NCBI RefSeq assembly: GCF_024171725.1
Contig: NZ_JAMTCG010000006.1
Location: 124,001-188,000 of the forward strand
Length of the DNA: 64,000 nucleotides
Direction of reading: 5' to 3'
Source of the DNA: Williamsia serinedens
Lineage (GTDB): Bacteria > Actinomycetota > Actinomycetes > Mycobacteriales > Mycobacteriaceae
Under the pieces are notes generated by a model. That model saw only the letters and a list, made by a program, of their open reading frames with translations. It had not been told where the DNA came from and ran no database searches. Made by a program: the position numbers and the translations under genes. Position 1 is the first letter of the stretch. Every line of letters begins with the position of its first letter. Of the stretch, positions 9,225-18,491 are shown piece by piece.

Positions 9225-9656
9225 TCAGCTCGTGGCCGACGACGCCGTACCCGACCCCGTCTGACCCGACCCCGTCTGACCCTGCTGCGTCTGACCCTGC
9301 TGGATCTGTCCGGGCACACGGCCCGATCCGGTCTGACCCGACCCGGTCTGACCCGAGCCGGTCTGGCCCTGCCCCATCTGGCCCATCGGCCCGCCCATCT
9401 GGCCGCCACCCATCTGGCCCATCTGCCCGCCCATCTGTGTGACGCCCGGCGTGGACGACGACGAACCCGCGTCGCCCGCCCAGTAGCCGAGCCCGAACCC
9501 GGCGGCCATGAAGGCGATCGCGATGCCGACGCCGCCGGCGATGAGGGCGTTCTTGAACTCGGTGGAGCGTCGTCGCATCGAGTCGGCGAAGCCGGCGGAC
9601 GCGGGCTGCGCCATCGGTGCGGGGGCCGGATGGGACGGGAAGGTCTCGGTGGACAT
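9225..9656 (-). CDS. Small single-pass membrane protein with Gly/Gln/Met repeats
   Basis: 143 residues, unrecognised. The start at 9656 ('MSTETFPSHPAPAPMAQPAS') is chosen over an upstream codon that adds 31 unrelated residues. A short Pro/Ala-rich cytoplasmic part is followed by one membrane segment ('NALIAGGVGIAIAFMAAGFG', about residues 36-57). The rest is low complexity: a 'GGQMGQMGG' block and then 'GQTGSGQTGSG' repeats, presumably outside the membrane. It converges with pssA (19 bp). The composition resembles the C-terminal region of the GT39 protein at 57.5-59.5 kb. No function can be assigned. Confidence 0.65.
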   Translation of the reverse strand: MSTETFPSHPAPAPMAQPASAGFADSMRRRSTEFKNALIAGGVGIAIAFMAAGFGLGYWAGDAGSSSSTPGVTQMGGQMGQMGGGQMGGPMGQMGQGQTGSGQTGSGQTGSGRVPGQIQQGQTQQGQTGSGQTGSGTASSATS

Positions 9657-9793
9657 GGTGTGGCCAATCGGTCGGCGGACGCGCCCGGCGCGCCCGGTCT
9701 GTCGGACAAGCGGCTTCTCGCCGCCCGTCGACACGATGCGCAGCCCCACTCCGCGGGTGCTGCCACCGACCTGTCAGGTCGCTGCGAACGGCC

Positions 9794-10258
9794 TCAGCCG
9801 CGGGTCACCTGGTAGAAGACCGAGTTGCCGCCGCCGGCGGCACCGGCGACCGCGCCGACCTCGACGGTGTACCGGGTGCCCGACTTCGTGGCGGTGAGGA
9901 CCACCACCTTGTTGCCTCCGTCGGTGGTCCGCTGCTGCACCGCGTAGCCCGCCTTCGTCAGGTCCGCGACCGCGTCGTCGAGGGCGGTCGTCGCGTTGGC
10001 CGGGCCCTGCACCGTGAGGTTCCAGCCCTCGTCGGCCGTCCCGCCGGTGGACAGGAGCGGCCCGTCGAGGACGGGCACGTCCGACCTCGGGAAGTCCGAC
10101 GGCAGCGACAGCGCCGACGGACCGGTCGACTCCGACGGTGAGCCCGACCCGGAGCCGCACGCACCGAGCAGACCGCACACGGCGACGGCGACGGCAGCGA
10201 TCAGGATCGTCGTGCGCGAGAGGACGTGCCGCGGGGCGGCGGTCGATGTGGCGTGCAT
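9794..10258 (-). CDS. Secreted lipoprotein, unknown function
   Basis: 154-residue lipoprotein. The start ATG at 10258 gives a basic N-region, a hydrophobic core and the lipobox 'LLGAC' with Cys34, then a Ser/Gly-rich linker. The mature domain of about 90 residues ('NLTVQGPANATTALDDAVAD' to 'VFYQVTRG') alternates like a small alpha/beta fold. It resembles mycobacterial-type envelope lipoproteins of unknown role. The longer frame from 10483 lacks any signal peptide. The next gene upstream, mrpA, is divergent; the 169-bp gap must hold both promoters. Confidence 0.75.
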   Translation of the reverse strand: MHATSTAAPRHVLSRTTILIAAVAVAVCGLLGACGSGSGSPSESTGPSALSLPSDFPRSDVPVLDGPLLSTGGTADEGWNLTVQGPANATTALDDAVADLTKAGYAVQQRTTDGGNKVVVLTATKSGTRYTVEVGAVAGAAGGGNSVFYQVTRG

Positions 10259-10427
10259 GGTGTCCCTCCGTTCGGTGAGGCAACCTACCGGCAGGCGGCC
10301 GGGCGCGTCGGGCCGACACCTCGGCAAACGGACACGGACGGTAGAGTCGTCACCGCGGATGAGCAGCGGCGTCGGCCTGCGCGGTCCGTGACACCCCGCC
10401 CACGCCGGACGAGACGAGGTGCCCCCC

Positions 10428-13358
10428 GTGTTCGCGATACTGCTCGCCCTCGCCGTGACGGCAGGGCTGGCACCCGCGATCATGACGTGGCTCGGGCGGC
10501 GCGGTTTCTACGTGCTGGCACTGGCTCCCGCCGCGGCGACCGTCGTCGTCGCGATGCGCTGGCCCACCGAGGATCACCCCTGGACCGAGCGGATCTCCTG
10601 GGTCCCCGCGCTGCGGATGGACATCGACCTGCGGATGGACACCCTCGGCGCGGTCATGTCCGTGCTCGTCCTCGGCGTCGGCGCCCTGGTCCTCTGCTAC
10701 TGCGCGGAGTACTTCGACGAGGTGAAGCGGCGCGTCGCCGGTTTCGGCGGCGAGATGGTGGCCTTCGCCGCGGCCATGTTCGGTCTCGTCGTCAGCGACA
10801 ACATGATCGTCCTCTACATCTTCTGGGAGGCGACCACCGTCCTGTCGTTCCTGCTCGTCGGCTTCTACGCGCAGCGCGCGACGTCCCGGCGCGCCGCGAC
10901 GCAGGCACTGCTCGTCACCACCGCGGGCGGACTGGCGATGCTTGCCGGGATCATCGTCCTCGGCGAGCGGGCCGGCAGCTATCTGCTGTCCGACGTCATC
11001 GCCTCGCCGCCGTCGGGCACCGCGGTCACCGTCGCGATCGTGCTCATCGTGATCGGTGCGCTGAGCAAGTCGGCGATCGTGCCGTTCCACTTCTGGCTGC
11101 CCGGCGCGATGGCCGCCCCGACACCGGTCAGCTCCTACCTGCACGCGGCGGCGATGGTGAAGGCCGGCATCTTCCTCATCGCACGGCTGGCGCCGGGTTA
11201 CTCGCACCTGCTGGCCTGGCAGATCCTGTGCGTCGGCCTCGGCGGGCTGACGATGATCCTGGGCGGCTGGCGGTCGCTGCGGGAGTTCGACCTCAAGCTG
11301 ATCCTCGCCTTCGGCACCGTCTCGCAGCTCGGCTTCCTCATGATCCTGGTCGGCGTCGGCGACGCGAACGTCGCGCTGGCCGGGGTCGCCATGCTCGTCG
11401 CGCATGCGCTGTTCAAGGCCTCGCTGTTCATGGTCGTCGGCATCATCGACCACCAGACCGGTACCCGCGACGTCCGCAAGCTCGCCCGACTCGGCTCGGC
11501 GGCACCGGCTCTCGCGATCATCGCCGCGCTCGCGTCGGCGAGCATGGCCGGTCTGCCGATCACGATGGGCTTCGTCGGCAAGGAGGCCGCACTGGCCTCC
11601 CTGCTGGAGTACCGCGGCGTCGGCGGCTGGGAGGGCGGTGTCCTCACCGCGGTCGTGGTCGTCGGGTCGGTGCTGACGATGGCCTACACGGTCCGATTCC
11701 TGTGGGGCGGGTTCGGGCGCAAGGTGCAGAGCCGGCCGAGTGCGGCGGTGGCGCGCATGCACCGGCCGTCCCCGGCGTTCCTCGTGCCCGCCGGGCTGCT
11801 CGCGGTGGCCGGCGTCGTCGCCGGGTTCCTCGCGTCGCCGCTCGGCGACATCCTGGAGCGCTACGCGGTGACGCTGCCCGCGAACGGTCACGAGATCGAG
11901 CACCTCGCGTTCTGGCACGGGCTCACCCCCGCACTCGGACTCACCGCGGTGGTGATCGTCGGTGGTGTCGCGACCTTCGTCGTCCTGCGCGCCCGCCGTC
12001 GCCGACTCGGGTTCACCACCCCGCCGCTGGGCAACGCCGACCGCATCTACGACGCCGTGCTGCGCGGCGCGGACGTCGCGTCGCTGGCGCTGACCCGCGT
12101 GACGCAGACCGGTTCGCTGCCCGTGACGCAGGGCGTGGTGATGGTGACGCTGGTGGTCACCCCGCTCGTCGCCCTGTTCCTCGGCAACCGGAACCGGTTG
12201 TCGGTGGCCGGGTTCGACTCCACCATCCAGGTCGTCGTCGGCGTCATCATGATCGCGGCCGCGCTCGCGGCGACCATCCTGCGCAACCGTCTCGCCGCGA
12301 CCCTGATCGTCGGCGTCACCGGCTACGGCTGCGGCATGATCTTCGCGTTCTACGGCGCGCCCGACCTCGCCCTCACCCAGTTCCTCGTCGAGACCCTGAG
12401 CCTCGTCATCTTCGTGCTGGTGCTGCGGAAGCTGCCGGCGGAGACGGAGAAGCGACACCTCACCGGCTTCCGACCGCTGCGCGCGCTGATCGCGCTGGCG
12501 TTCGGCGGACTGCTCGTCGTGATGGGCCTGTTCGCCGCGGCCGCCCGCAGCACCCAGGGCGTCGCGGTCGACCTCCCCAAGGCCGCCTACGAGTACGGCG
12601 ACGGCGCCAACGCGGTGAACGTCCTGCTCGTCGACATCCGCGCCTGGGACACCCTCGGCGAGGTGTCGGTACTCCTCGTCGCGGCGACCGGTGTTGCGTC
12701 GATGGTGTTCCGCCACAGGCGGTTCGGCGCCGCACCGCGCGTCGCCGACGCGGCCCGCCACCAGGGTGCCGACCCCGACGGCGTCGCCGCCGGCGACACG
12801 TCGTCGACCCCGCCCGAACCCCCGATGCCGTTGGCGCGCACCACCTGGCTGCGGGGCAGCGAGCTGCGCGACCCGCGTCACCGCTCGATGGTCCTCGAGG
12901 CGACCACACGCCTCATCTTCCCGACGATGGTGGTGCTCTCGATCTACTTCTTCTTCGCGGGCCACAACTCCCCCGGCGGCGGTTTCGCCGGTGGCCTGAC
13001 GATGGGCATGGCGCTGGTGCTGCGCTACCTCGCCGGAGGTCGGTACGAACTCGGCGAGACCATCCCGTTCGACGCCGGTCGCATCCTCGGCGTCGGTCTC
13101 GCCTTCGCCGCCGGCACGGCGATCGCGTCGGTCGTCATCGGCGCGCCGGCGTTGTCGTCGGCGACCATCGAGATCACGCTGCCCGTGCTGGGCGACATCA
13201 AGTTCGTCACGGCGCTGTTCTTCGACCTCGGCGTGTACCTCATCGTCGTCGGCCTCGTGCTCGACGTGCTGCGCAGTCTCGGCGCCCGCCTCGACATCGA
13301 GGAGACGGCGACGACGGCGCAGGCCGGTCACACCACCGAGGTGGTGACGAACGCATGA
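10428..13358 (+). CDS. mrpA: Mrp Na+/H+ antiporter subunit A fused to subunit B
   Basis: 976-residue multi-pass membrane protein. The first part is NuoL-like: 'FWEATTVLSFLLVGFYAQRA' carries the conserved Glu, and 'LSKSAIVPFHFWLPGAMAAP' plus 'HAAAMVKAG' the conserved Lys/His region of proton-pumping subunits. After about residue 570 come the MbhE/DUF4040-like segment and then an MrpB domain with the signature 'GHNSPGGGFAGGLTMG'. A-B fusion is normal in actinobacteria. The GTG at 10428 is preferred because GACGAGG lies eight bases upstream; a GTG at 10419 is also possible. First gene of the mrp operon; its stop overlaps mrpC (ATGA). Confidence 0.92.
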   Translation: MFAILLALAVTAGLAPAIMTWLGRRGFYVLALAPAAATVVVAMRWPTEDHPWTERISWVPALRMDIDLRMDTLGAVMSVLVLGVGALVLCYCAEYFDEVKRRVAGFGGEMVAFAAAMFGLVVSDNMIVLYIFWEATTVLSFLLVGFYAQRATSRRAATQALLVTTAGGLAMLAGIIVLGERAGSYLLSDVIASPPSGTAVTVAIVLIVIGALSKSAIVPFHFWLPGAMAAPTPVSSYLHAAAMVKAGIFLIARLAPGYSHLLAWQILCVGLGGLTMILGGWRSLREFDLKLILAFGTVSQLGFLMILVGVGDANVALAGVAMLVAHALFKASLFMVVGIIDHQTGTRDVRKLARLGSAAPALAIIAALASASMAGLPITMGFVGKEAALASLLEYRGVGGWEGGVLTAVVVVGSVLTMAYTVRFLWGGFGRKVQSRPSAAVARMHRPSPAFLVPAGLLAVAGVVAGFLASPLGDILERYAVTLPANGHEIEHLAFWHGLTPALGLTAVVIVGGVATFVVLRARRRRLGFTTPPLGNADRIYDAVLRGADVASLALTRVTQTGSLPVTQGVVMVTLVVTPLVALFLGNRNRLSVAGFDSTIQVVVGVIMIAAALAATILRNRLAATLIVGVTGYGCGMIFAFYGAPDLALTQFLVETLSLVIFVLVLRKLPAETEKRHLTGFRPLRALIALAFGGLLVVMGLFAAAARSTQGVAVDLPKAAYEYGDGANAVNVLLVDIRAWDTLGEVSVLLVAATGVASMVFRHRRFGAAPRVADAARHQGADPDGVAAGDTSSTPPEPPMPLARTTWLRGSELRDPRHRSMVLEATTRLIFPTMVVLSIYFFFAGHNSPGGGFAGGLTMGMALVLRYLAGGRYELGETIPFDAGRILGVGLAFAAGTAIASVVIGAPALSSATIEITLPVLGDIKFVTALFFDLGVYLIVVGLVLDVLRSLGARLDIEETATTAQAGHTTEVVTNA

Positions 13359-13954
13359 ACGTCGACCCGAACCCCGTGAACCTCGGCCTGTTGATCGTCG
13401 TGGGTCTCGTCGCCGCGTGCGGTGTCTACATGTTGTTGGAGCGCAGCCTCATCCGGATGCTGCTGGGGCTGCTCCTCGTCGGCAACGCGGTGAACCTGCT
13501 GATCATCGTCACGGCCGGGAGCATGGGGAACCCGCCGATCTACGGGCGCACGTCGGACAACCGCCCCGCCGACGCCGACCCGCTGGCGCAGGGCATGGTC
13601 CTCACCGCCATCGTCATCACGATGGGTGTGGCGGCCTTCGTCCTGTCGCTGGCCTACCGCTCGTTCACCATCAACACCGACGACGACGTCCCCGACGACC
13701 CCGAGGATCGCAAGGTCTCCGCGCAGTCGCTGTCGGGTGCGCCCGACCGCGACCGCAGCGACGACCCGCTCACCGGCGTCGACACCACCGCCGGCGACAT
13801 GTTCGACGACGAGGGGAACCCCCTGTCGGAGGAGGAGATCCGCGAGCGCAAGCGCAGTCGGATCGAGGCCGACCTCATGCCGTCCGACGAGGACTCCGAC
13901 ACCGACGACCTCATCGACGACGAGTCCCTCCTCGACGAGGAGAAGAAGAAGTGA
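13355..13954 (+). CDS. mrpC: Mrp antiporter subunit C with long acidic tail
   Basis: 199 residues. The first 110 or so are a NuoK-like three-helix MrpC ('LLVGNAVNLLIIVTAG' is diagnostic). The remaining 85 residues, beginning around 'NTDDDVPDDPEDRK', are highly acidic and end in 'SLLDEEKKK'. MrpC proteins are usually about 110-125 residues, so the tail is an extension, predicted cytoplasmic and disordered. ATGA overlap with mrpA and GTGA overlap with mrpD. Confidence 0.92.
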   Translation: MNVDPNPVNLGLLIVVGLVAACGVYMLLERSLIRMLLGLLLVGNAVNLLIIVTAGSMGNPPIYGRTSDNRPADADPLAQGMVLTAIVITMGVAAFVLSLAYRSFTINTDDDVPDDPEDRKVSAQSLSGAPDRDRSDDPLTGVDTTAGDMFDDEGNPLSEEEIRERKRSRIEADLMPSDEDSDTDDLIDDESLLDEEKKK

Positions 13955-15558
13955 GCGTCGACCGGTCGTGGTTCGCGATGCTGATCGTGCTGCCGACGCT
14001 GCTGCCGTTGATCGGTGCGGCCCTGACCCTCGTGATGGGCCGCAGCCCGCGGGTGCAGCGCGCGGTCACCATCGTCGCGATCACCGGCGCGTTCGTCGCG
14101 TCGTGCCTGCTGCTGTACCTGACCGACCGACACGGGACCTACGCCCTGCACGTCGGGGGCTGGGACGCCCGCGGCACCGACAACGGTCCGTTGGGCATCA
14201 CGCTCGTCGTCGATCAGCTGTCCGCGCTGATGCTGGTCGTCTCGACGATCGTGTTGCTCTGCGTCGTCCTCTACGCCGTCGGGCAGGGCATCCGGGACGG
14301 CACGTCCGAACAGCCGGTCTCGATCTTCCTGCCGACCTACCTGGCCCTGACCGCGGGCGTCTGCAACGCGTTCCTCGCCGGTGACCTCTTCAACCTGTTC
14401 GTCTCGTTCGAGGTGCTCCTCGCCGCGAGCTTCGTGCTGTTGACCCTCGGCGCCAGCGCCGACCGCGTGCGTGCCGGTGTCTCCTACGTGATGGTCTCGA
14501 TGGTCTCGTCGTTGATCTTCCTGGCCGGGATCGCCTTCGCGTACGCCGCGACCGGCACGCTGAACCTCGCGGAGATGGCGATACGGCTGCAGGACGTACC
14601 CGACGGCACCCGCACGGCGCTGTTCGCGGTGCTGCTGGTCGCCTTCGGCATCAAGGCGGCGGTGTTCCCGCTGTCGACGTGGCTGCCCGACTCGTACCCC
14701 ACCGCACCGGCACCGGTCACGGCCGTGTTCGCGGGCCTGCTCACGAAGGTCGGTGTGTACGCGATCATCCGCGCGCACACGCTGCTGTTCCCGGGCGGCT
14801 CGATGGACGCCGTCCTGCTGATCGCGGGCCTGCTGACGATGCTCGTCGGCATCCTCGGTGCGATCGCCCAGGCCGACATCAAACGGCTGCTGTCGTTCAC
14901 GCTCGTCAGCCACATCGGGTACATGATCTTCGGTGTCGCGCTGTCGTCGAGGTTCGGCCTGTCCGGCGCGATCTACTACGTGGCGCACCACATCCTGGTG
15001 CAGACGACGCTGTTCCTGGTCGTCGGTCTCATCGAACGTCAGGCGGGGTCGGCCTCGCTGCGCCGCCTCGGCGGTCTCGCCGCGAGTCCGCTGTTGGCGG
15101 GGCTGTTCCTCATCCCGGCACTGAACCTCGGTGGCATCCCGCCGTTCTCCGGCTTCATCGGCAAGGTCGCGCTCATCGAGGCCGGCACCCAGGACGGCAG
15201 TGTGCTGGCGTGGGTCCTCATCGCAGGGTCGGTCGTCACGAGCCTGCTCACCCTGTACGTGATGGCGCGCGTGTGGACGAAGGCGTTCTGGCGTCCCCGC
15301 GCCGACGCCCCCGAGGGTGACCTCGCCGACATCGGCCCGTCGGCGCTCGTCGACGAGGAGGGCGACATCGCGTTCGGTGACCGCGCGGACGTCGGCGGCA
15401 TGCCCGTCGGCATGGTGGTCCCCACGATGATCATGGTCGTCGCAGGAGTGGCCCTGACCATCTGGGCGGGACCGATCTTCGACTTCGCCTCCACCGCCGC
15501 AGGCGATCTGAGCGATCGCGGCGTCTACCTCAGCGCGGTGTTGGGAGGTCCGCGATGA
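13951..15558 (+). CDS. mrpD: Mrp antiporter subunit D
   Basis: 535-residue NuoM/N-like membrane subunit. Diagnostic sequence 'FPLSTWLPDSYPTAPAPVTA' followed by 'LLTKVGVYAI' carries the conserved Lys, and 'FNLFVSFEVLLAASFVLL' carries the conserved membrane Glu. Together with MrpA it forms the ion-translocating core that exchanges Na+ for protons. About 14 hydrophobic helices, with an acidic loop near residue 450. GTG start overlapping the mrpC stop. Confidence 0.95.
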   Translation: MSVDRSWFAMLIVLPTLLPLIGAALTLVMGRSPRVQRAVTIVAITGAFVASCLLLYLTDRHGTYALHVGGWDARGTDNGPLGITLVVDQLSALMLVVSTIVLLCVVLYAVGQGIRDGTSEQPVSIFLPTYLALTAGVCNAFLAGDLFNLFVSFEVLLAASFVLLTLGASADRVRAGVSYVMVSMVSSLIFLAGIAFAYAATGTLNLAEMAIRLQDVPDGTRTALFAVLLVAFGIKAAVFPLSTWLPDSYPTAPAPVTAVFAGLLTKVGVYAIIRAHTLLFPGGSMDAVLLIAGLLTMLVGILGAIAQADIKRLLSFTLVSHIGYMIFGVALSSRFGLSGAIYYVAHHILVQTTLFLVVGLIERQAGSASLRRLGGLAASPLLAGLFLIPALNLGGIPPFSGFIGKVALIEAGTQDGSVLAWVLIAGSVVTSLLTLYVMARVWTKAFWRPRADAPEGDLADIGPSALVDEEGDIAFGDRADVGGMPVGMVVPTMIMVVAGVALTIWAGPIFDFASTAAGDLSDRGVYLSAVLGGPR

Positions 15559-16298
15559 CCCGACCGATGGGACCCACCCCGACGAAGGGCCGTGTCCGCG
15601 GCTCGCTGCACCACCTGTGGCGGGTGGGCTTCATGTACTTCGCCTGGTACACCACGCGGGCCGGGGTGTGGGTGAAGAACCACGTGCACGTGCTGACGTG
15701 GTTCGGCTCCGACGGCCGCGAGGTGGCCGTCCGCCTGTGGACCATCGCCTGGCTCACCTTCGTGTGGGTGCTGTTGTGGGGCACCATCTCCTGGGCGAAC
15801 ATCCTCGGCGGCATCGCGGTCGCCGTCGTCATCCTCACCCTGCTGCCGCTTCCCCGTGTGCCCGTCGAGGGACGCATCCACCCCGGCACGGTGCTGCTGC
15901 TGGTCCTGCTGTTGATCCGCGACTTCTTCGTCTCCAGCGCCGAGGTGGCGTGGTTGGCGATCCGACCGGGTCGGCCCCCGCTCAGCGCGGTACTGCGCGC
16001 GCGGGTGGCGATCAAGTCCGACCTCGTGCTGACCCTCGCCGTCGACTACATCAACCTCGTCCCCGGGACGATGGTCGTCGAGATCGACCACCGTCGGCGG
16101 CTGCTGTACGTGCACCTGATCGACGTGTCGTCGCAGAAGAAGGTCCGCGACTTCCACGCGCAGATGGCCCGTGTGGAACGACTGTTCGTCCGGGCGTTCG
16201 AGCGTGACAGCGAGTGGCATCCGAGCCCGTACCACGGCATCGACGACGAGTTCCACCGTCCGTTGCCGACCCCGCCCGCAGGAGGTGATCACCGATGA
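15555..16298 (+). CDS. mrpE: Mrp antiporter subunit E
   Basis: 247-residue MrpE. The conserved core is 'YINLVPGTMVVEID' followed by a C-terminal 'LYVHLIDV' strand. Two or three membrane helices come first ('LWTIAWLTFVWVLLWGTISW', 'VLLLVLLLIRDFFV'). It begins with an 80-residue basic N-terminal extension, longer than in Bacillus MrpE. ATGA overlap at both ends, with mrpD and mrpF. Confidence 0.93.
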   Translation: MTRPMGPTPTKGRVRGSLHHLWRVGFMYFAWYTTRAGVWVKNHVHVLTWFGSDGREVAVRLWTIAWLTFVWVLLWGTISWANILGGIAVAVVILTLLPLPRVPVEGRIHPGTVLLLVLLLIRDFFVSSAEVAWLAIRPGRPPLSAVLRARVAIKSDLVLTLAVDYINLVPGTMVVEIDHRRRLLYVHLIDVSSQKKVRDFHAQMARVERLFVRAFERDSEWHPSPYHGIDDEFHRPLPTPPAGGDHR

Positions 16299-16741
16299 CG
16301 GTCGTCTGGGTCGCCGCCGCCGCGATGTTGCTCGCGGCCGCCGCGATCACGATGGTGCGGGTGCTCGCGGGACCCGGCACGCTCGACCGCCTCGTGGCGC
16401 TCGACACGCTCATCGCGCTGTCGATGTGCAGCCTCGCCGGATGGGCGGCCTACAGCCTGGACTCGACCGTCGTGCCCGGTGTCGTGGCGTTGGCGCTGCT
16501 GAGCTTCGTCGGCTCGGCGGCCATCGCCCGCTTCCGCGTCCGCGACGACGTCGTGCGCGTCCTGCCGCCCCGCGAGGAGACCGCCTACGCCTCCGGCGAG
16601 GGCCACGACACCGTGGCCGGCACGGACGTCGACACCGACATCACCGCCGCCGGTCACGCCGACAGCGCGCTCGACGAGGCCGACGGCATCCCCGAGCGGA
16701 AACGGGACACAAGGAGCGACAGGGACGGGGGCCGCGCGTGA
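16295..16741 (+). CDS. mrpF: Mrp antiporter subunit F
   Basis: 148 residues. The small three-helix MrpF core contains 'VRVLAGPGTLDRLVALDTL', the family signature, and spans about the first 85 residues. The C-terminal 60 residues are a charged tail, so this subunit is also longer than the usual 90 or so residues. Stop-start overlaps with mrpE and mrpG. Confidence 0.93.
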   Translation: MTVVWVAAAAMLLAAAAITMVRVLAGPGTLDRLVALDTLIALSMCSLAGWAAYSLDSTVVPGVVALALLSFVGSAAIARFRVRDDVVRVLPPREETAYASGEGHDTVAGTDVDTDITAAGHADSALDEADGIPERKRDTRSDRDGGRA

Positions 16742-17061
16742 TCACCGACGTCGTCGTCGCCGTGCTCGTCCTGCTCGGTGCGCTCCTGGCGCTGACCGCC
16801 GCGATCGGCGTCCTGCGGTTCCCGGACACCCTGACGCGGATGCACGCCACGACGAAGCCGCAGACGTTCGGTCTGCTGCTCGTCCTCCTCGCCGCGATGA
16901 TCCGTCTGTCGGGCAGCGTCGACTTCGGCATGCTCGTGCTCTCCGGGCTGTTCGCGCTGATCACCGCCCCCGTCATCGCCCACCGCATCGGCCGGCTGGC
17001 GTACCAGGAGCAGCGGGTCGCCGACGCGGAGCAGCAGGCCCCCCGCGGTCGCGACACGTGA
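16738..17061 (+). CDS. mrpG: Mrp antiporter subunit G
   Basis: 107-residue MrpG with three hydrophobic helices and the family signature 'GVLRFPDTLTRMHATTKPQT'. GTG start overlapping the mrpF stop. It closes the operon mrpAB-C-D-E-F-G, a complete Na+(Li+)/H+ antiporter set expected to support pH and salt homeostasis. No hairpin terminator is evident immediately downstream. Confidence 0.95.
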   Translation: MITDVVVAVLVLLGALLALTAAIGVLRFPDTLTRMHATTKPQTFGLLLVLLAAMIRLSGSVDFGMLVLSGLFALITAPVIAHRIGRLAYQEQRVADAEQQAPRGRDT

Positions 17062-17212
17062 GCAGGTCGGCCTCGACGGGCGTCCCACCGATATGTGTTC
17101 GTATGGACGCTTTGCCCCATCGTGAGCATCGGTTATGGTTCACGTCACAGAAACGTCGCGTCACGCTGTGGGGGATGGCTGGCGACGACCGACCGGGGAG
17201 GGTCATCACGTC

Positions 17213-18475
17213 ATGACGTCGAACAGCGGCGCCGAGGAATCACGTACCGGAGGGCTGACCATCACCGTCGCGGGTCGCCCCGCGTCCCGGTCGCTGGCGG
17301 ACATCAACAAGTTGGCCACCCAGATGGTGGGGCACTTCGCCGACAACGTCGCGCCGTGCCACACGCTTCCGGGCGAGCAGCTGCACGGTGACGTCACCGC
17401 GGTGACGCAGACGTGCCTGCGGATGGCCGTCGACGTCCTCGACCAGGGCACCCTGCCGGACGAGGCCCAGCTCGCCCACCTGCGGGAGGCCGCGGCGCAG
17501 TGGGCCCGCGAGGGCGTGCCGCTCGACACGATCATCCACACGTACCACGAGGGCATCAAGGTCGGTTTCGACCTCATCGCCGCGCAGGCGTCCCCGGACG
17601 ACTTCTCCGAGCTGATCCCCGCCTTCCGGCTGGTGATGGGCCTGCTGGACACGTTCACCGTCGCCGTCTCGACGGCGTACGTCGAGGAACACCACCTCGT
17701 CGCCGGGCAGCACCACTCCGCGACGCAGACCCTGATGTCGGCGCTGCTGGCCGGCCACACCGCGTCGGCGGTCGCGCGGCAGACCGGACTCCCGGTGGCG
17801 CAGAACTACCAGGTGGTGTCGATGGCGATCGCGCCGCACCCCGACGAGCTCGACCCGCGCGTCAACACCAAGATCGCCGCCCGCCGCAAGCTCCGTCGCG
17901 TGCAGTCGGCGATCGGCTCGCTCTTCCACGGCCGCGCGCTCACGCTGCTGTCGAACAAGGGCGGCACCGTGCTGATCCCGGCCGACACCGACATGCCGCG
18001 GCTGACGTCGGCATTGCTCGAGGAGATCAGCGCGACGGCAGAGGCGCCCATCATCGCCACCCAGGCGACCGGACCCACCGACACCATCCCGACGCTGTCC
18101 GAGGAGACCCACGAGCTGATGGACCTGGTGCGGGCCATCCGTCGCCCGCCGGGTCTGTACCAGATGCAGGATCTCCTCATCGAGTACCAGATCACCCGGC
18201 CCGGGCCGGCGCGCGATCACCTCGCCGCCACCCTCGCGCCCCTGGAGAACCATCCCGAGCTGCTCGAGACGCTGCGCGTCCACCTCGAGACCGGCCTCAA
18301 CCGCAAGGGCACGGGCCGACGGATGCACATCCACCCGAACACCGTCGACTACCGTCTGCGCCGCATCACGCAGACGACGGGGATCGATCTGGCTCTGCCC
18401 GAGGGCATCTCGCGGGCGCACATCGCCCTGCTCGCCCTCGATCTCGAGCAGCAGGCGATGCGCCCGTCGTCCTGA
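17213..18475 (+). CDS. PucR/CdaR-type helix-turn-helix regulator
   Basis: 420 residues. The C-terminal 'RRMHIHPNTVDYRLRRITQT' is the PucR-type winged HTH (HTH_30) at about residues 365-400, in its usual C-terminal position. The N-terminal half ('CLRMAVDVLDQGTLPDEAQL' onward) is a helical sensory region, and the middle has a GGDEF-like remnant around 'LTLLSNKGGTVLIPAD'. The ATG at 17213 is used, with GGGAGG twelve bases upstream; a GTG at 17135 would add 26 residues. It follows the mrp operon by 151 bp with its own probable promoter, so control of mrp is possible but not shown. Confidence 0.8.
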   Translation: MTSNSGAEESRTGGLTITVAGRPASRSLADINKLATQMVGHFADNVAPCHTLPGEQLHGDVTAVTQTCLRMAVDVLDQGTLPDEAQLAHLREAAAQWAREGVPLDTIIHTYHEGIKVGFDLIAAQASPDDFSELIPAFRLVMGLLDTFTVAVSTAYVEEHHLVAGQHHSATQTLMSALLAGHTASAVARQTGLPVAQNYQVVSMAIAPHPDELDPRVNTKIAARRKLRRVQSAIGSLFHGRALTLLSNKGGTVLIPADTDMPRLTSALLEEISATAEAPIIATQATGPTDTIPTLSEETHELMDLVRAIRRPPGLYQMQDLLIEYQITRPGPARDHLAATLAPLENHPELLETLRVHLETGLNRKGTGRRMHIHPNTVDYRLRRITQTTGIDLALPEGISRAHIALLALDLEQQAMRPSS

Positions 18476-18491
18476 CCGCTCGTCGCGGTCA
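18473..18491. terminator. Short bidirectional hairpin between convergent genes
   Basis: A perfect 7-bp inverted repeat TGACCGC / GCGGTCA with a 5-nt loop. It contains the stop codons of both the PucR-type gene (plus) and the carboxylate-amine ligase gene (minus). There is no T-tract, so this is a candidate weak or assisted terminator only. Confidence 0.4.

Noticed and set aside
10350-13331. 993-codon open frame antisense to mrpA
   Set aside because: It is Arg/His/Asp-rich with no hydrophobic segments or domains, a composition produced by the complement of a GC-rich gene; mrpA on the other strand has clear family motifs.
17062-17212. Operator or riboswitch between mrpG and the PucR-type gene
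   Set aside because: Short GTCAC/GTGAC-like elements are present but no convincing symmetric site or known riboswitch landmark could be established.
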